In this document: in pieces, positions 30,284 to 41,673 of the stretch | How the letters are laid out: the number at the start of each line of letters is the position of its first letter | How positions within the stretch are numbered: position 1 is the first letter of the stretch | From: Taxillus chinensis | Taxonomy: Eukaryota; Streptophyta; Magnoliopsida; Santalales; Loranthaceae | Direction: 5' to 3' | DNA: 64,000 nt | Assembly: GCA_023512835.1 (NCBI GenBank) | Contig: CM042088.1 | Coordinates: forward strand, 11,524,078 to 11,588,077 | Notes under the pieces: model-generated | Told to the model about the DNA's origin: nothing | Seen by the model: the letters and a program-made list of their open reading frames with translations, nothing else | Databases searched by the model: none | Translations under genes and position numbers: made by a program

Positions 30284-32190
30284 GGCCCAACATGAATGGA
30301 AAAGGCATCCAAGCCCTGACAAAAATTGAAAATGCCTCTCAGGCCTAACAGGAATTGAAAAGGCATCGAAGGCTCAACATGAATGGAAAAGGCATCCAAT
30401 GCCTGACAGAAATTGAAAAGGCCTCCAATGCCTAACAGGAATTAAAAAGGCATCCAGGGTTTGACAGAAATTGAAAAGGCATTCAAGGCCTGACATTGAA
30501 AAGGTATCAAAGGCCTAACAAGAATTGAAAAGGCATCCAAGGCCTAACAAGAATTGGGGAAGGCATCTTCAGCCAATAGGAATTGGGAAGGTATCTTGGG
30601 CCGACCAGGAAAGGAAATGACATCTTGGGCCATCAGGAAGTGAAAAGGCATCTTGGGCCGACCAGGAAAGGAAATGGCGTGTTGGGCTAACGAAAAGTGG
30701 AAAGGCATCTTGGGCCTGGAATTAGGAAGGCACCTTGGGCCAACCAGAAAAGGAGATGGCGTCTTGGGCCTACAAGAAATTAAAAGGTATCTTGGGCCAA
30801 CCAGGAAAGGAGATGGCATCTTGGGCCAACGGGAAGTGGAAAGGCATCTTGGGCCTAGAATAGGAAAGGCATCTTGGGCTAACTAGGAAAGGAGGTGGCA
30901 TCTTGGGTCAACGGGAATTAGGAAGGCATGTTTAGCCAACCAAGAAAGGAGATGGCGTCTTGGGGCAACAGGAGGTGATGGCGTCTTGGGCCAATGGGAA
31001 ATGAAATGGCATCTTGGGCCAACAAGAATTAGGAAAGGCATCTTGGGCCTGGAAAGGAATTGGAAACGACATTTAGGGCCTGGGAATTGGGAAGGTATCT
31101 TCGGCCAACCAGGAACTGAAATGGCATCTTGGGCCAGATACGACATCTTGGGTCAAATAACTTCTTGGGCTGTGGAGGAAAGGCTTCTTGGGCCAGTGGA
31201 ATATCAATAATTTTGACAAGACACCCAAGGCCTAACAGGAATTGAAAAGGCATCCAAGGCCGAACACGAATTGAAAAGGCTTCGAAGGCCTAACAGGAAT
31301 TAAAAAGGCATTTAAGGCCTAACAAAAATTGAGAAGGCATCCAAGGCCTAACAAAAATTGAAAAGGCATCTAAAGCCTAACAAAAATTCAAAAGGCATCC
31401 AAGGCCTAACAAGAATTGAAAAGGCATCCAAGGCCTAATAGAAATTGAAAAGACATCTGGGGTCGATTAAAAGGAATCTACAACTAGGGCTGAAGGCCTG
31501 ACATCTAGGGTCAATACTTGAAAAGTGAAAAGGCGACATCTTGGGTCAAAATAAAAGAAAACAACCTTTAGGATTGAAGGCATGACATCTAGGGTCAAAA
31601 CCTAAAAAGTGAAAAGGTGACATCTTGGGTCGATACCTAAAAAATGAAAAAGCGACATCTTGGGTCGAAATAAAAGAAAATAGCATCTAGGGCTGAAGGC
31701 ATGATATCTAGGGTCAAAACCTAAAAAGTGAAAAGGCAACATCTTAGGTCGATTAAAAGGGACCAGCATCTAGGGCTGGAGGCATGACATCTAGGGTTGA
31801 TACCTGAAAAGTGAAAAAGGCAACATCTTGCGTTGAAATAAAAGAAAACAACATCTAGGGTTGAAGGCATGAAATCTAGGGTCAAAACCTGAAAAGTGAA
31901 AAGGCGACATCTTGGGTCGATTAAAAGGGACTGGCATTAGGGCTGGAGGCATGATATCTAGGGTTGATACCTGAAAAGTGAAAAGGCAACATCTAGGGCT
32001 AAAGGCATGACATCTAAGGTCAAAACCTAAAAAAGAAAAAGCATGACATCTAGGGTCAATTAAAGAGGACCAGCATCTAGGGTTGGAGGCATGACATCTA
32101 GGGTCAAGACCTAAAAAAGCATAAGGCGCGACATCTAGGGTCGATTAAAAGGGACCAACATCTAGGGCTAGAGGTAAGTCATGATGAAAG
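30284..32190 (-). repeat. Tat2 3' UTR tandem-repeat field (1.9 kb)
   Basis: Several related repeat types follow one another: AATTGAAAAGGCATCCAAGG-type units of ~28-30 bp (30284-30560 and again 31215-31450); GGCATCTTGGGCCAACCAGG-type units (30560-31200); and GACATCTAGGGTC/AAAAGTGAAAAGG units (31450-32190). There is no gene; the frames are repeat artefacts. It lies on the 3' side of a minus-strand Tat element, the position where such elements carry variable repeats. Confidence 0.85.
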
Positions 32191-35100
32191 GTAGCTCTTT
32201 CATGGCTCACTCTGCGAGTTCACTCTAAAAGATCGCTCTACGCAATGACCATTTGAGAGTTGCCTTAGTTTGGAATTTAGATCCAGTAAAGTTGGCGGAG
32301 GAAGTGCATAGGTTATTTGTTGGGGATGAATGTTTTGCTTCCGGGGTGAGCCTCCGAGGCATATTTGTTGGGGAGGCTGGGACACGGTGCTACGACAATG
32401 GTCCTGCAATTGGACAAAAGCAAACATGGCACATATAGATATGATACATGAGATGTGATTAATGCATAAGATGCATGAGATGCATAACGTTTTGGGCATA
32501 TGTATGTAAGATGCATGAGAATGACACTCAGAGTCATAAGAAGGTAACTTGGTGCACAAAGGTCAGATGATTTCCGCCCGTGACATATTGAGAACTTCAG
32601 GATTGTTTGGGAATGGAATTTAGAGCATATTCATGGTTGAAAAGCTTGTAACTTGATCAAGACTCACTCTACGAGTTCACTCTACGAGATCGCTCTACAA
32701 GGTTCCACTATCAAGCTTCTTGAAGTTTAACAAAATGCAACATGTATGCAAATGGTGCATGGAATACAATGAGATGCATGTCTAGGGTGCAAAATTAATT
32801 GTAGGTTAAAATGCTAAATGTATCCTGTGAAATCTCAACTAGTTGTCTCTCTTGATCAAGGTAAAAGCTTTTGAGGGTTTGGTGGATTGAGAGACCTTGG
32901 TTGGATACTAAGGCTTGAGGCTTTTGAGAACAGCTCACTAATCTTGCACAAATGAGACACATGATGCATATATGAATGAATGCAAAATACCTAAGTAAAT
33001 GCATGAAAATCCATTTCTTGACGTAGTGGGGGAGCTTAACTTGTCGAGGGTTTCACTGCTAATGATGATTGGCTTTGCCTTGCTCAGAAAATATCTCAAT
33101 GCTATTGAGGAGTTATTTTACTAGGGAATCCTTCCAATTATGATAGGGAATTCAGTTTCTTCTCCGGCTGTGAAGTTTGTTTGACGTAGCTTCCTTAAGT
33201 TGAAAAGTTTGACTTGAGAACCGTTTTCTTGGATGACAATGCATGTTTGCTAAGTAATATCATTTGAAATCTTGTTGGGGATAAACATTTATGTATAAAA
33301 GTTTTATGAATTTTAAAAACAAGTTTTTAAGGATTATTTTATCTAGAATGATTTTCAAAACATGATTGTGCAATATATTCATCACTTGTTGTCCTCTTAT
33401 GGCAAAGGTATAAGCATTTTCAAGGCATGCACAAAGTTAGCTTGAACTTATCTAGCTTTGACTAGATAACGGTTCTTGATAACTTGGGGGTTTGATCTAT
33501 AAAATTTGGAAGTACTAGGGTTCAATGGTTTTGGGTTGGAGGTATTGGTACTCCATGGTTTGGAGGGTTTTAAGACTAAATTGGATAATCGCCTTGAAGC
33601 TTTGGGGTATGTATCTTCGTGGGTTAGAAATGTTGGTACTTAATGGTTTTGAGGGTTTTTTAGATTAAGGGATTTTTGAGGTTGAGGTTGGATGGTCTTA
33701 CAGTTTTCGGGATTTCATCCTTGGACTGGACGTGTTAGTACTCAATGGTTTTGAGTTTCACCTTAAGAGGTTATTGCTTGGAGCTTGGCCTTGATCTTGT
33801 GGCTCAAAAAACTCCATCTCCGAAAGTTGTTGTTTGGCACTTTACATTGATCTGGAATGTTTGAACACTTCTTGCTTTTATGACTTTGGGTTCCATCGTC
33901 AGAGGTTGTTGTTTAGGCTTTGACTTGATCTAGTGCTCTTGAAGACTTGCTATTTTCATGGCATTGAATTTTACTCGTAGTGCCCTTTTAGGTTTTCACC
34001 ACGCCCGCCTAACATGGATTATGTTGTCCTTTCTGCCTTGTAGATGGCTTTGTATTTTACCCTTGATGCCCTTTCAGGTTTTCACTAAGTCCGCCTTTTG
34101 TATTAGAAATTTTCGTTCTCTTTGAATACTTGTGAAATAACTTTAATCATTCAATCAGAGAGGACTTTTATAGGATTGTAACAAGGGCTTAAGGTTTAAG
34201 GGTATATCAAAAAAGGGATATAATAAGCTCAAACCTTTTCCAGGTTGGATATGATCCATAGTTCAAACTGAACTCTCTAGAAGCTGATTCTTTTGATCCT
34301 CTTTTTGATCTCCCTTATTTATTTATTTTATTTTATTTCTTGAACGAAGGATGGACTAAATTGCCCAGGTGTAGGGCTCTATCTCTATCAGGAGACTTAT
34401 AAGACTGATTTTTTTCTTGAAAATTGTCCCGAGGGTTGATTTATTCCTTCCTAAACTGCCCCAGTATGGGTTTGATTCCAAATGTCCCCCTTTTCCTTTC
34501 TTGGTTGTTTTCTTTTCTTTTTTTTTCTTCTCATCATGCCCCAAAATGCTTTTCTCTATTTTTTCTTTTTCTATCTCACCAAAGGTTTCCCTAGTTTGAC
34601 ATGAGTTATCTCAATGAGAGATTCTATAACGCACTAACTGCCCCAACATATGTACTGAAATGCCTCTCTTAAGGGATTTGGCTTTGAGGAACTACCAGTG
34701 TGGAGTGAACTATGGATCGGGTAATTTGAAAGGAAATTTCATTATAGGCTCAAAGGGGATAGCAAGGGTATTTACGAGGTAGCACAAAAGATGGCCTCTC
34801 CTCGCTTTAAATGATCAAATGTTTTCTCCAGTAGTTCAGAGAAGAGTTATATTCATTTTTGTGACAGAAGGAATTTTCTCTAACAATTAATCAAGCTCTT
34901 TGATGATGTCCCTCCCAGTGGGAATGGAGCTCCCCAAAATTGCATTCCTTAAGCTCATCCATCTTTTGCCTTAAGCTTGTAGAATGATATGCTGCTTGGA
35001 CCCTTCTCAAGCTTAGGTTATTAGTTCACTCTCCCTTGTTTCATATGCCCTTATTAGGCTTTCATACACATACCATGTGAGTAGACAAGTGATGGACAAC

Positions 35101-35329
35101 TATTGCATACACATGTTATGAAATGTTAAAAACCATTTAAAAAAACATTTATTATCAAAGAGGAGGTGATGAACATCTTTTTTCCATGATTTATAAAACA
35201 AAGTTTCACTAAAAGGAGAAGTTATTAAAAACCACGAGTCTCTATGATATTACTTGAGCATTGTTGATCCATCCCCTAGAAAACTTAACTGGTTTGCTCT
35301 TCTTCAGTGGTATGGGAGTTACCAAACCT
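32191..35329 (-). other. Tat2 non-coding 3' region
   Basis: The stretch is colinear with Tat1 12651-15250 (the same CCCTTTYRGGTTTTCAC, GCCCCAGTATGGGTT and ACTGCCCC blocks). No pol motif appears on either strand. Direct repeats TCACTCTACGAGTTCACTC occur at 32210-32250 and 32660-32710. Confidence 0.7.
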
Positions 35330-36049
35330 GATCCCAATCACTTGTAGTATACCTTGGTGCATTTCATCGGGACCAAGAGATCTTGCTTTGGCAGAGTCAC
35401 TTTGAGCCTTTGGTAGTGTTGGTAAGAAGTCCAGCCACTGTGCATTCCTCATGGACTAAACTTTCTTCTTGAAGCCGATACAGTTTTCAACATTATGCCC
35501 AATCCTCCCAGCATGATATTCACATTGTTCATTTGGAATGTACCACTCGGGATAACGTTACTTGACTGGTTCCAAAGAAATTGGAGCTACCATATTGGCT
35601 TGAAGCAAATCTTTGTATAACTCCAAGTGAGTCATGGGGATGGGGTCAACTTCTGGTTGCTTGAGTTTCTTATTCCTTTTCTCTGTTGGATCATGAATGT
35701 TATTCGAGAGGGTACCTCTATATTTCGTTGGTACTGGTCCCAATCCTTGCCATGCACACTGATGAGTCTATTGGGGCGTATGCATCAAAGAAATGACACT
35801 AGTGTAGCTATGAGGAAACAGTGAGGGTATTGGCCTGACATGAAAATTTTGGAAGAAAACTGGTCCATGGGATCGCTTCACCCCTTGTGTTAGTTCGGTA
35901 GTTCTTCTCTCAACTGATTCTACCTTGGTGTGCCCTTTGGCTAATTCCATCAGCTTATGGAGTTGACATTTTTGTCCCTGCAAATCTACATTCATCATTA
36001 TTTGAGCTTGCTCTAGCCTAGCCATCCGATTATATAAGTTTTCAGCCCT
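35330..36049 (-). pseudogene. Tat2 gag-like ORF (counterpart of Tat1's second ORF)
   Basis: The N-terminal segment (ENLYNRMARLEQAQ) begins where Tat1 has its ATG, but the codon here is AGG (36047-36049), so the start is lost. The text runs through a Pro-rich linker with a stop at 35768-35770, then KKLKQPEVDPIPM, and the knuckle CEYHAGRIGHNVENC near 35480-35530. The full capsid-bearing gag of Tat1 is absent from Tat2. It is non-functional here. Its conservation in two elements supports the view that it is a regular component of the family. Confidence 0.6.
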
Positions 36050-36957
36050 GTGTTTGGACTTTTGATGACAATCAGGTTCAATAAGAGTGTTAAGCTCCCC
36101 CTTTATTTTGTTGTTGTTTTTTTTGTTTGGGATGCATGCATGCATGGATCTACATGACGTAAGTACTAAGTGTATGAGAATGTATGGGTCTACATGATAT
36201 AAATGTCTTATGTACCATTATATGTGAAATGTATGAATGAGGGCGTACTTGCTATGGACTGATGAGGACTAGTGTCTATTCATAAATTGAGGTGAATATG
36301 GATGGAATGGAATGAGCTAGTGCCTTTCAAAGAAATGTATGAATGGAGTGGAATGGAATGTTATGTGCCCTATATTATGAACAAGATAGAAACTCTGGAC
36401 ATGGTTAGTAAAAACAGTGATACAATAATATTCATATGAACAGTTGTATAAGACACTCAAGAACAAAAAAGAATATTAACAAAACAATATGATTTATTGT
36501 GGATGAACCTATCCTTCAAAAGGAAGACTTAAATGAGCAAACAATATGTGGGTTAATGCCCCTAATGGGCTTCTATTGCTAGACTTATCTTATTCGTTGG
36601 TTTCCAAACATCCTCTATAGAGGGTTCTGTACACCATGGGATTTACCGGAGGGGGGTCTTAAAAAGACGAGCCTTAAAAAAACCTCAAGCTTGAGTGAGG
36701 AGTCTGAGACCCTTTGCGGATAATGATCAACGCGTAGGGAACCGTACTAAACCTCGCTAACCTAGATTGTTACAAACCCGGGTATAGGGTAATGCATGGA
36801 TGCAACGGATAGGAAAACTAGTAAATCACGACTATCATCGCTTTCAAAAGCGTATAAATCAATTAACAGTTATGTAAACTACAAATATATACAAATAGAT
36901 GAGTAAAAACAAAAATAACCTCCTACTCTTAGTTCTAGGCCTAACTCTCTAAAAAGT
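36050..36957 (-). other. Tat2 5' leader
   Basis: Non-coding leader similar to Tat1 18420-19355, including the GGGATTTACCGGAGGGGG block at about 36635. Confidence 0.65.
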
Positions 36958-36976
36958 GTCCCCAACAAAGTCGCCA
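36958..36976 (-). promoter_or_regulatory. Tat2 primer binding site
   Basis: Minus-strand TGGCGACTTTGTTGGGGAC lies two bases inside the LTR, at the same site as in Tat1 with a few changes. Confidence 0.6.
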
Positions 36977-37587
36977 GCTGTCATCACTGGTTTTTGTCCA
37001 GGCCTGTTTGGGGTGGGCTCAACCGAAACCAATGGTGGGAAATAGAGTCGTCACCAACTGTTTTTGGGATACAGTTGGATACCCTCTACCTTGAGTAGTA
37101 AAGATGTGGTCTACGTTACCAGATAAGGGTTCGAGAGTTGGTTACGTGTAGGGAAGGATTAGCACCATTACAATGCCCTTTCGGTACCTATCTTAGGAGG
37201 TTTCTCTTTCTTTTTTTTTTTTGCTAGTCTAAGGCTATGGTAGGACCTAGAGTTTTTTTGTTTTTTTTTTTATGTTTTTGTTTTTTTATTTATCTAAGTT
37301 ATTTGTGAAGCTTTGACATGAAATTCGGTTTCCTAATCTAAAGTGAACCTACATACGGGTAATTCTAAAGGATGTATGCAAGTGGGGGGGATTTAATTTT
37401 TGTGTTGTTGTAGTTGTAAGAAAACACAAAAGGACACATTTATCCATTTTCTTTTATTTCCTTTTAACTAAACCTTTTGGGTATTTTTTTTGTTTTTGTT
37501 TTTATTTGTTTGTTTTATTTTTGGTGCTGGAAAACATACCCAAGAAAACAATTTTATCACCGTCTCTTTTTCTTATTTTATATTTCA

Positions 37588-37651
37588 AAAATAATAATAG
37601 TAATAACAATAACAATAACAATAATAATAATAATAATAATAATAATAGCTT

Positions 37652-37686
<35 letters not shown>
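37588..37686. repeat. (AAT)n/(TAA)n microsatellite
   Basis: About 100 bases of nearly pure AAT/AAC trinucleotides lie within the Tat2 LTR. Confidence 0.9.
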
Positions 37687-37719
37687 AAACATTTTAAAAA
37701 AAAAATTCTTGATTTTTTT

Positions 37720-38290
37720 TATTTTTTATTTTTAGAAAACTAACCTAATAACACCAAGAAAAATATCTATATTACTATATTATATTTATGTGAATTAAAA
37801 AACATTTTTTACATCTTTTGTTTTTTTTTTTGTTTTTGTTTTTTTGGAAAACTAACCTAATAACACCAAGAAAAATATCTATATAACTATATCCTATTTG
37901 TGTGAATTAAAAAATGTTTTTTTCATCTTTTGTTTTTTTGTTTTGTTTTTTGGAAAGCTAACTTAATAACACAAAGAAAAATATCTATATTACTATATTA
38001 TATTTATTTGAATAAAAAAACATGTTTACGTCTTTTGTTTTTTGTTTTTGTTTTTGTTTTTTTATTGGAAAATATACCTAATAAAACTAAGAAAAATATC
38101 TATATTACTATATTATATTTATTTGAATTAAAAAAATATTTTTACATCTTTTGTTTTTGTTTTTTTTTGTTTCCTTTTCTATTGGAAAACATACCTAATA
38201 AAACTAAGAAAAATACATTTCTATCACTATATCATTATTTGAATAAAAAAGTTTTTACACCTTGTTGTATTGTTTTTTTTTTGTTTTGAA
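37720..38290 (-). repeat. ~105-bp tandem repeat in Tat2 LTR, about five copies
   Basis: Units contain GGAAAACTAACCTAATAACA, CAAGAAAAATATCTATATTA and a poly-T spacer. They start near 37733, 37850, 37960, 38066 and 38180. Confidence 0.75.
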
Positions 38291-39993
38291 AATATGCCTA
38301 GTAAAACCATATCACTATATTATTTTTTGTATTGATTTGAATTAAAAGGAAAACTATTTTTTATATTTTTTTTTACCATAACAATAAAAAAGCATGCAAC
38401 ATAAACAAATAACTAAACCCAAAAATTAAACTATTGTGTGGTGTGTGTACCAAAATACTAAATACAATCACTTCTTTTTTTCTTTTTTCTTTGTTTTCTC
38501 TTTTTGTTTTTTGTTTTTTACATATTACAATTATATACAACAAAATAAAAAAATTAAAAAAATATTACATCACATGAACGAAAAAAGGAAAAAAAGAAAC
38601 ACAAATAAAAAAATTTAGCAATATAGCAGAAAACAAACAATAATAAAAGGGTAGCGGAACCGACTTTATCGATCTTGGCAGCGGCACCACATCCGAGCTA
38701 TCCTGTTAGTGTCGGTAGTGTTGAAAGAACCTCTGAGTCTGGTGGAAAACTGTGAGATCGCCTTGTGCAACGCGTTGGAGTTTGGACGAAATTTGAAATT
38801 GATGACGGAGATGGACTGGAACTTGGGAGGGGTTGGAGATGATTGGGTTTAATTTGTGGCTTTAAAGAAAGGGAGATATATAATGATTTTTTGGTTTTTT
38901 TATTTGAAGATTGAAAAATGAGAGAAAGGAGGTTTTTTTTTTTTGGGAATTTCCGTGGGAATTTTTGGGTTGAAAAATGAGGTTTTTGATTTGTGTTTTG
39001 GGAAAGGAGAGTGGAGAGGAAGGAAGAGAGAGTGGTTTTTTTTTTTGAATTTTTATGGGATTTTTGGGGTGGAAATGGGGTTTTTGATTTGATTTTTTTG
39101 GGAAGGAAAGTGAAGAGAAAGGAAGAGAAAAATGGAGGCATTTTTAGGGAAAAAAACGTTTTTTGGGAAATGAGAGAAAGGGGGCATTTATAGTTTTGTT
39201 AAAAAAAATTGTCGGTGGGTACTGTTCATGAACTATACACACATGTGGTAACAAAAAAAAATCATTTCTCTAATAAATAACAAAAAAATAATAAAAAAGT
39301 AAAAATGTCAAAAAAAAATTCTTTTTTCGTTTTTTATTATTATATTTTTTTTAAGATTCTTTTATTGTTTATTGTTATTCTATTTTATTGGGGCCTGCGA
39401 ATAGTACTCGGATGCTGTTCATGCATGTGATTTGATTTTTTTTAGAATGTCATTTCTTAATTTATTTTTTATAGTAATAATAAAATATTCAAATATATAA
39501 TAATAAAAATATAAAAAATAAATATAAAAAAACTTGTCGGTGGGTGAACAGTTTCCTTTTTTTTTGAAAAAAAATAGCCAAGCGTCGAGCGTGTACTATC
39601 CATGAACAGTACTAGATTTATTTATTTATTTTTACATAAGTAATATATATATATATATCAAAATTCTCAGAATGACATGAGGATCATGATAGTAAGGTTC
39701 GTGACCTGATCCGAAGTGTTGTTTTAAAAGTCAATTATCGTTTGACAGCTGTTAGCGGTCCGAATGCTAATTTGCCCATAACTTCATTGCTTGACCTCAG
39801 AATTGAGCGTGGTCGAAGGCGTTGATCCTCAAATTTGATTTTCTATCACCTGCGATTGTCTCTTTCACACCCTTTGTCTAAACGGTCATACCTCTTTATT
39901 TATTTATCTACATAAAGTGAGTGACAAATAGGGAAGAAATATAAAGATGAAAAAGAATATGTATGTCCAATCCGGACAAAATGAGGTCCAACA

Positions 39994-40024
39994 AACATCA
40001 TCCAAATTCTGGGTTCGATCCAAC
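39994..40024 (-). mobile_element. Stub of a copia LTR end
   Basis: About 29 bases equal the first bases of LTRs A-C (minus-strand TGTTGGATC…CCCAGAATTTGGATGATG) with two changes. It adjoins the Tat2 LTR, so Tat2 probably inserted about 30 bases inside a copia LTR. Confidence 0.55.
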
Positions 40025-40025
40025 A

Positions 40026-40836
40026 GCTTCGTTGTTACCTCTCCAGGTACACATGCTACTACCTCCGAGTTTTCACCTTCGAATCTTCGAGCCTTGGGAT
40101 CTTCGAATTGATCTTCTAATTCTTTTGCTCTTTGGCTTCGAATCTAGGTTAGAATAAGTAATCAACTAACTTTCACTCTACGAGTCTTCGAGTCTTCATA
40201 TCTTTGAGCCAGTGATAACCTCATTCTACTTTGGCTAATCATCTGTTCACATCAACAAGTCTCTGTTCTCTACAATGGGTTTCCCAATCTTTGACCCTAT
40301 GGGCTTCGACTCTACAATGTTGCCACTATACACCCGACGGGTCTTCGAGCCTGCAAGTCTTAGAGTATCCGAGATGCTGCTTTTCACATGATTACACCTT
40401 GGGTCTTTGAATCTTCGACCTTGTGGATCTACGAGTCTGCAACCCTGTGTTCCTTCGGTGATGCTTCGAGCCTGATGGTCTAATGATCTTCGACCTTGTG
40501 GATCTTCGAGTTTGGATCTCTGAGTCTTTGACCCTGAGCTTTGACCCTGTAAGTACATGGTTAGACTCTCTCTATGAGCTCACTCTAAGAGATCATTCTA
40601 TGAAGTTATCCAACCCAGTACGGATCTTCAACCCTGCATCCTCCCGCTTCCACATTCTGTTGACAACAATGACGACCAAAGTACCATGAGAACAACAAGG
40701 TGAAACTCTGAAGTACGGTTCTAAGGGAAGGAATTAACTTACCTATTTCGACTGGGGAGAACAGGCCATTCGGTAGGAACATTCTAAAATTCAGGAAGCT
40801 TGGTTCAATCAAGCCGCAGAAAACAGGCCATTCATT
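40026..40836. other. Unassigned, rich in TCTTCGA-type short repeats
   Basis: No gene is seen. Degenerate units around GATCTTCGA, CTTCGAGCC and TTTGACCCT fill 40070-40560. CACTCTA-GAGATC blocks near 40570-40600 recall Tat2 32660-32700, so this may be further Tat-type 3' UTR. The last ~80 bases before psaA are unassigned. Confidence 0.4.
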
Positions 40837-41673
40837 AGCCATACCAATGATTTGGAAAAAATATCTCGAAAAATATTTAGTGCCCATTTCGGTCAACTCT
40901 ACATGATATTTATTTGGATTAGTGGCATGTATTTCCACAGTGCTCGTTTTTCAAATTACGAAGCATGGCTAAGCGATCCTACTCACATTGGACCCAGCGC
41001 CCAGGCGGTTTGGCCAATAGTGGACCAAGAAATATTGAATAGAGCTATGGGGGAAGGGTTTCGAGGAATACAAATAACCTCCGATTTTTCTCAAATTTGG
41101 AGAGCATCTGGAATAAGTAGTGAATTACAACTGCAATTAGTGCATTGATTTTTGCGATGTTAACATTTGTTGTGGGTTGGTTCCATTATCACAAAGCAGC
41201 TCCAAAATTAGTGTGGTTCCAAGATGTAGAATCTATGTTAAATCATCATTTAGTAGGGCTCCTAGGACTTGGGTCTCTTTCTTGGATGGGCCATCAAATA
41301 CATGTATCTTTGTCAATTAACCAATTTCTAAATGTTGGAGTAGATCCTAAAGAGATACCACTTCCTCATGAATTTCTCTTGAATCGGGATCTTTTGGCTC
41401 AACTTTATCCCAGTTTTGCCGAAGGAGCGACCCCGTTTTTCACCTTTAATTGGTCAAAATATGCAGAATTTCTTACTTTTCATCGAGGATTAGATCCAGT
41501 AACTGGAGGTCTATGGCTGACTGATATTACACACCACCATTTAGCCATTGCAATTGTTTTCTTGATAGCGGATCACAGGTATAGGACCAACTAGAGCATC
41601 AGTCACAGTCTAAAAGATATTTTAGAGAATCATAAGGGTCCATTTACAGGCCAAGGCCATAAAGGTCTATATG
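40837..41673 (+). pseudogene. psaA: Plastid psaA fragment in nuclear DNA (NUPT), part 1
   Basis: The text matches the photosystem I P700 apoprotein A1 from its early part ([38 protein letters not shown]) through [40 protein letters not shown] and [17 protein letters not shown] to FTGQGHKGLY. The native gene is a ~750-residue thylakoid membrane protein; here the start is missing. Two frames are needed: 40852-41148 and 41145-41594, shifted at the join. Stops and substitutions (for example GHMYRT region altered to DHRYRT) show it is decayed nuclear DNA and not a plastid gene. It is broken at 41673 by the insertion at 41674-47270 and resumes exactly there. Confidence 0.93.

Larger units (their letters stand above)
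36979..39993 (-). mobile_element. Tat2 5' LTR (3015 bp)
   Basis: On the minus strand it starts TGTTGGACCTC at 39993 and ends GATGACA at 36979, adjoining the PBS. It is very A/T-rich, with a trinucleotide microsatellite and a ~105-bp tandem repeat. A possible TATA box (CTATAAATG, minus) lies at 39185-39193. Confidence 0.82.

Noticed and set aside
30284..32190. CRISPR-like array
   Set aside because: Units are degenerate, contiguous and of several types without unique spacers. The setting is a plant Tat element.
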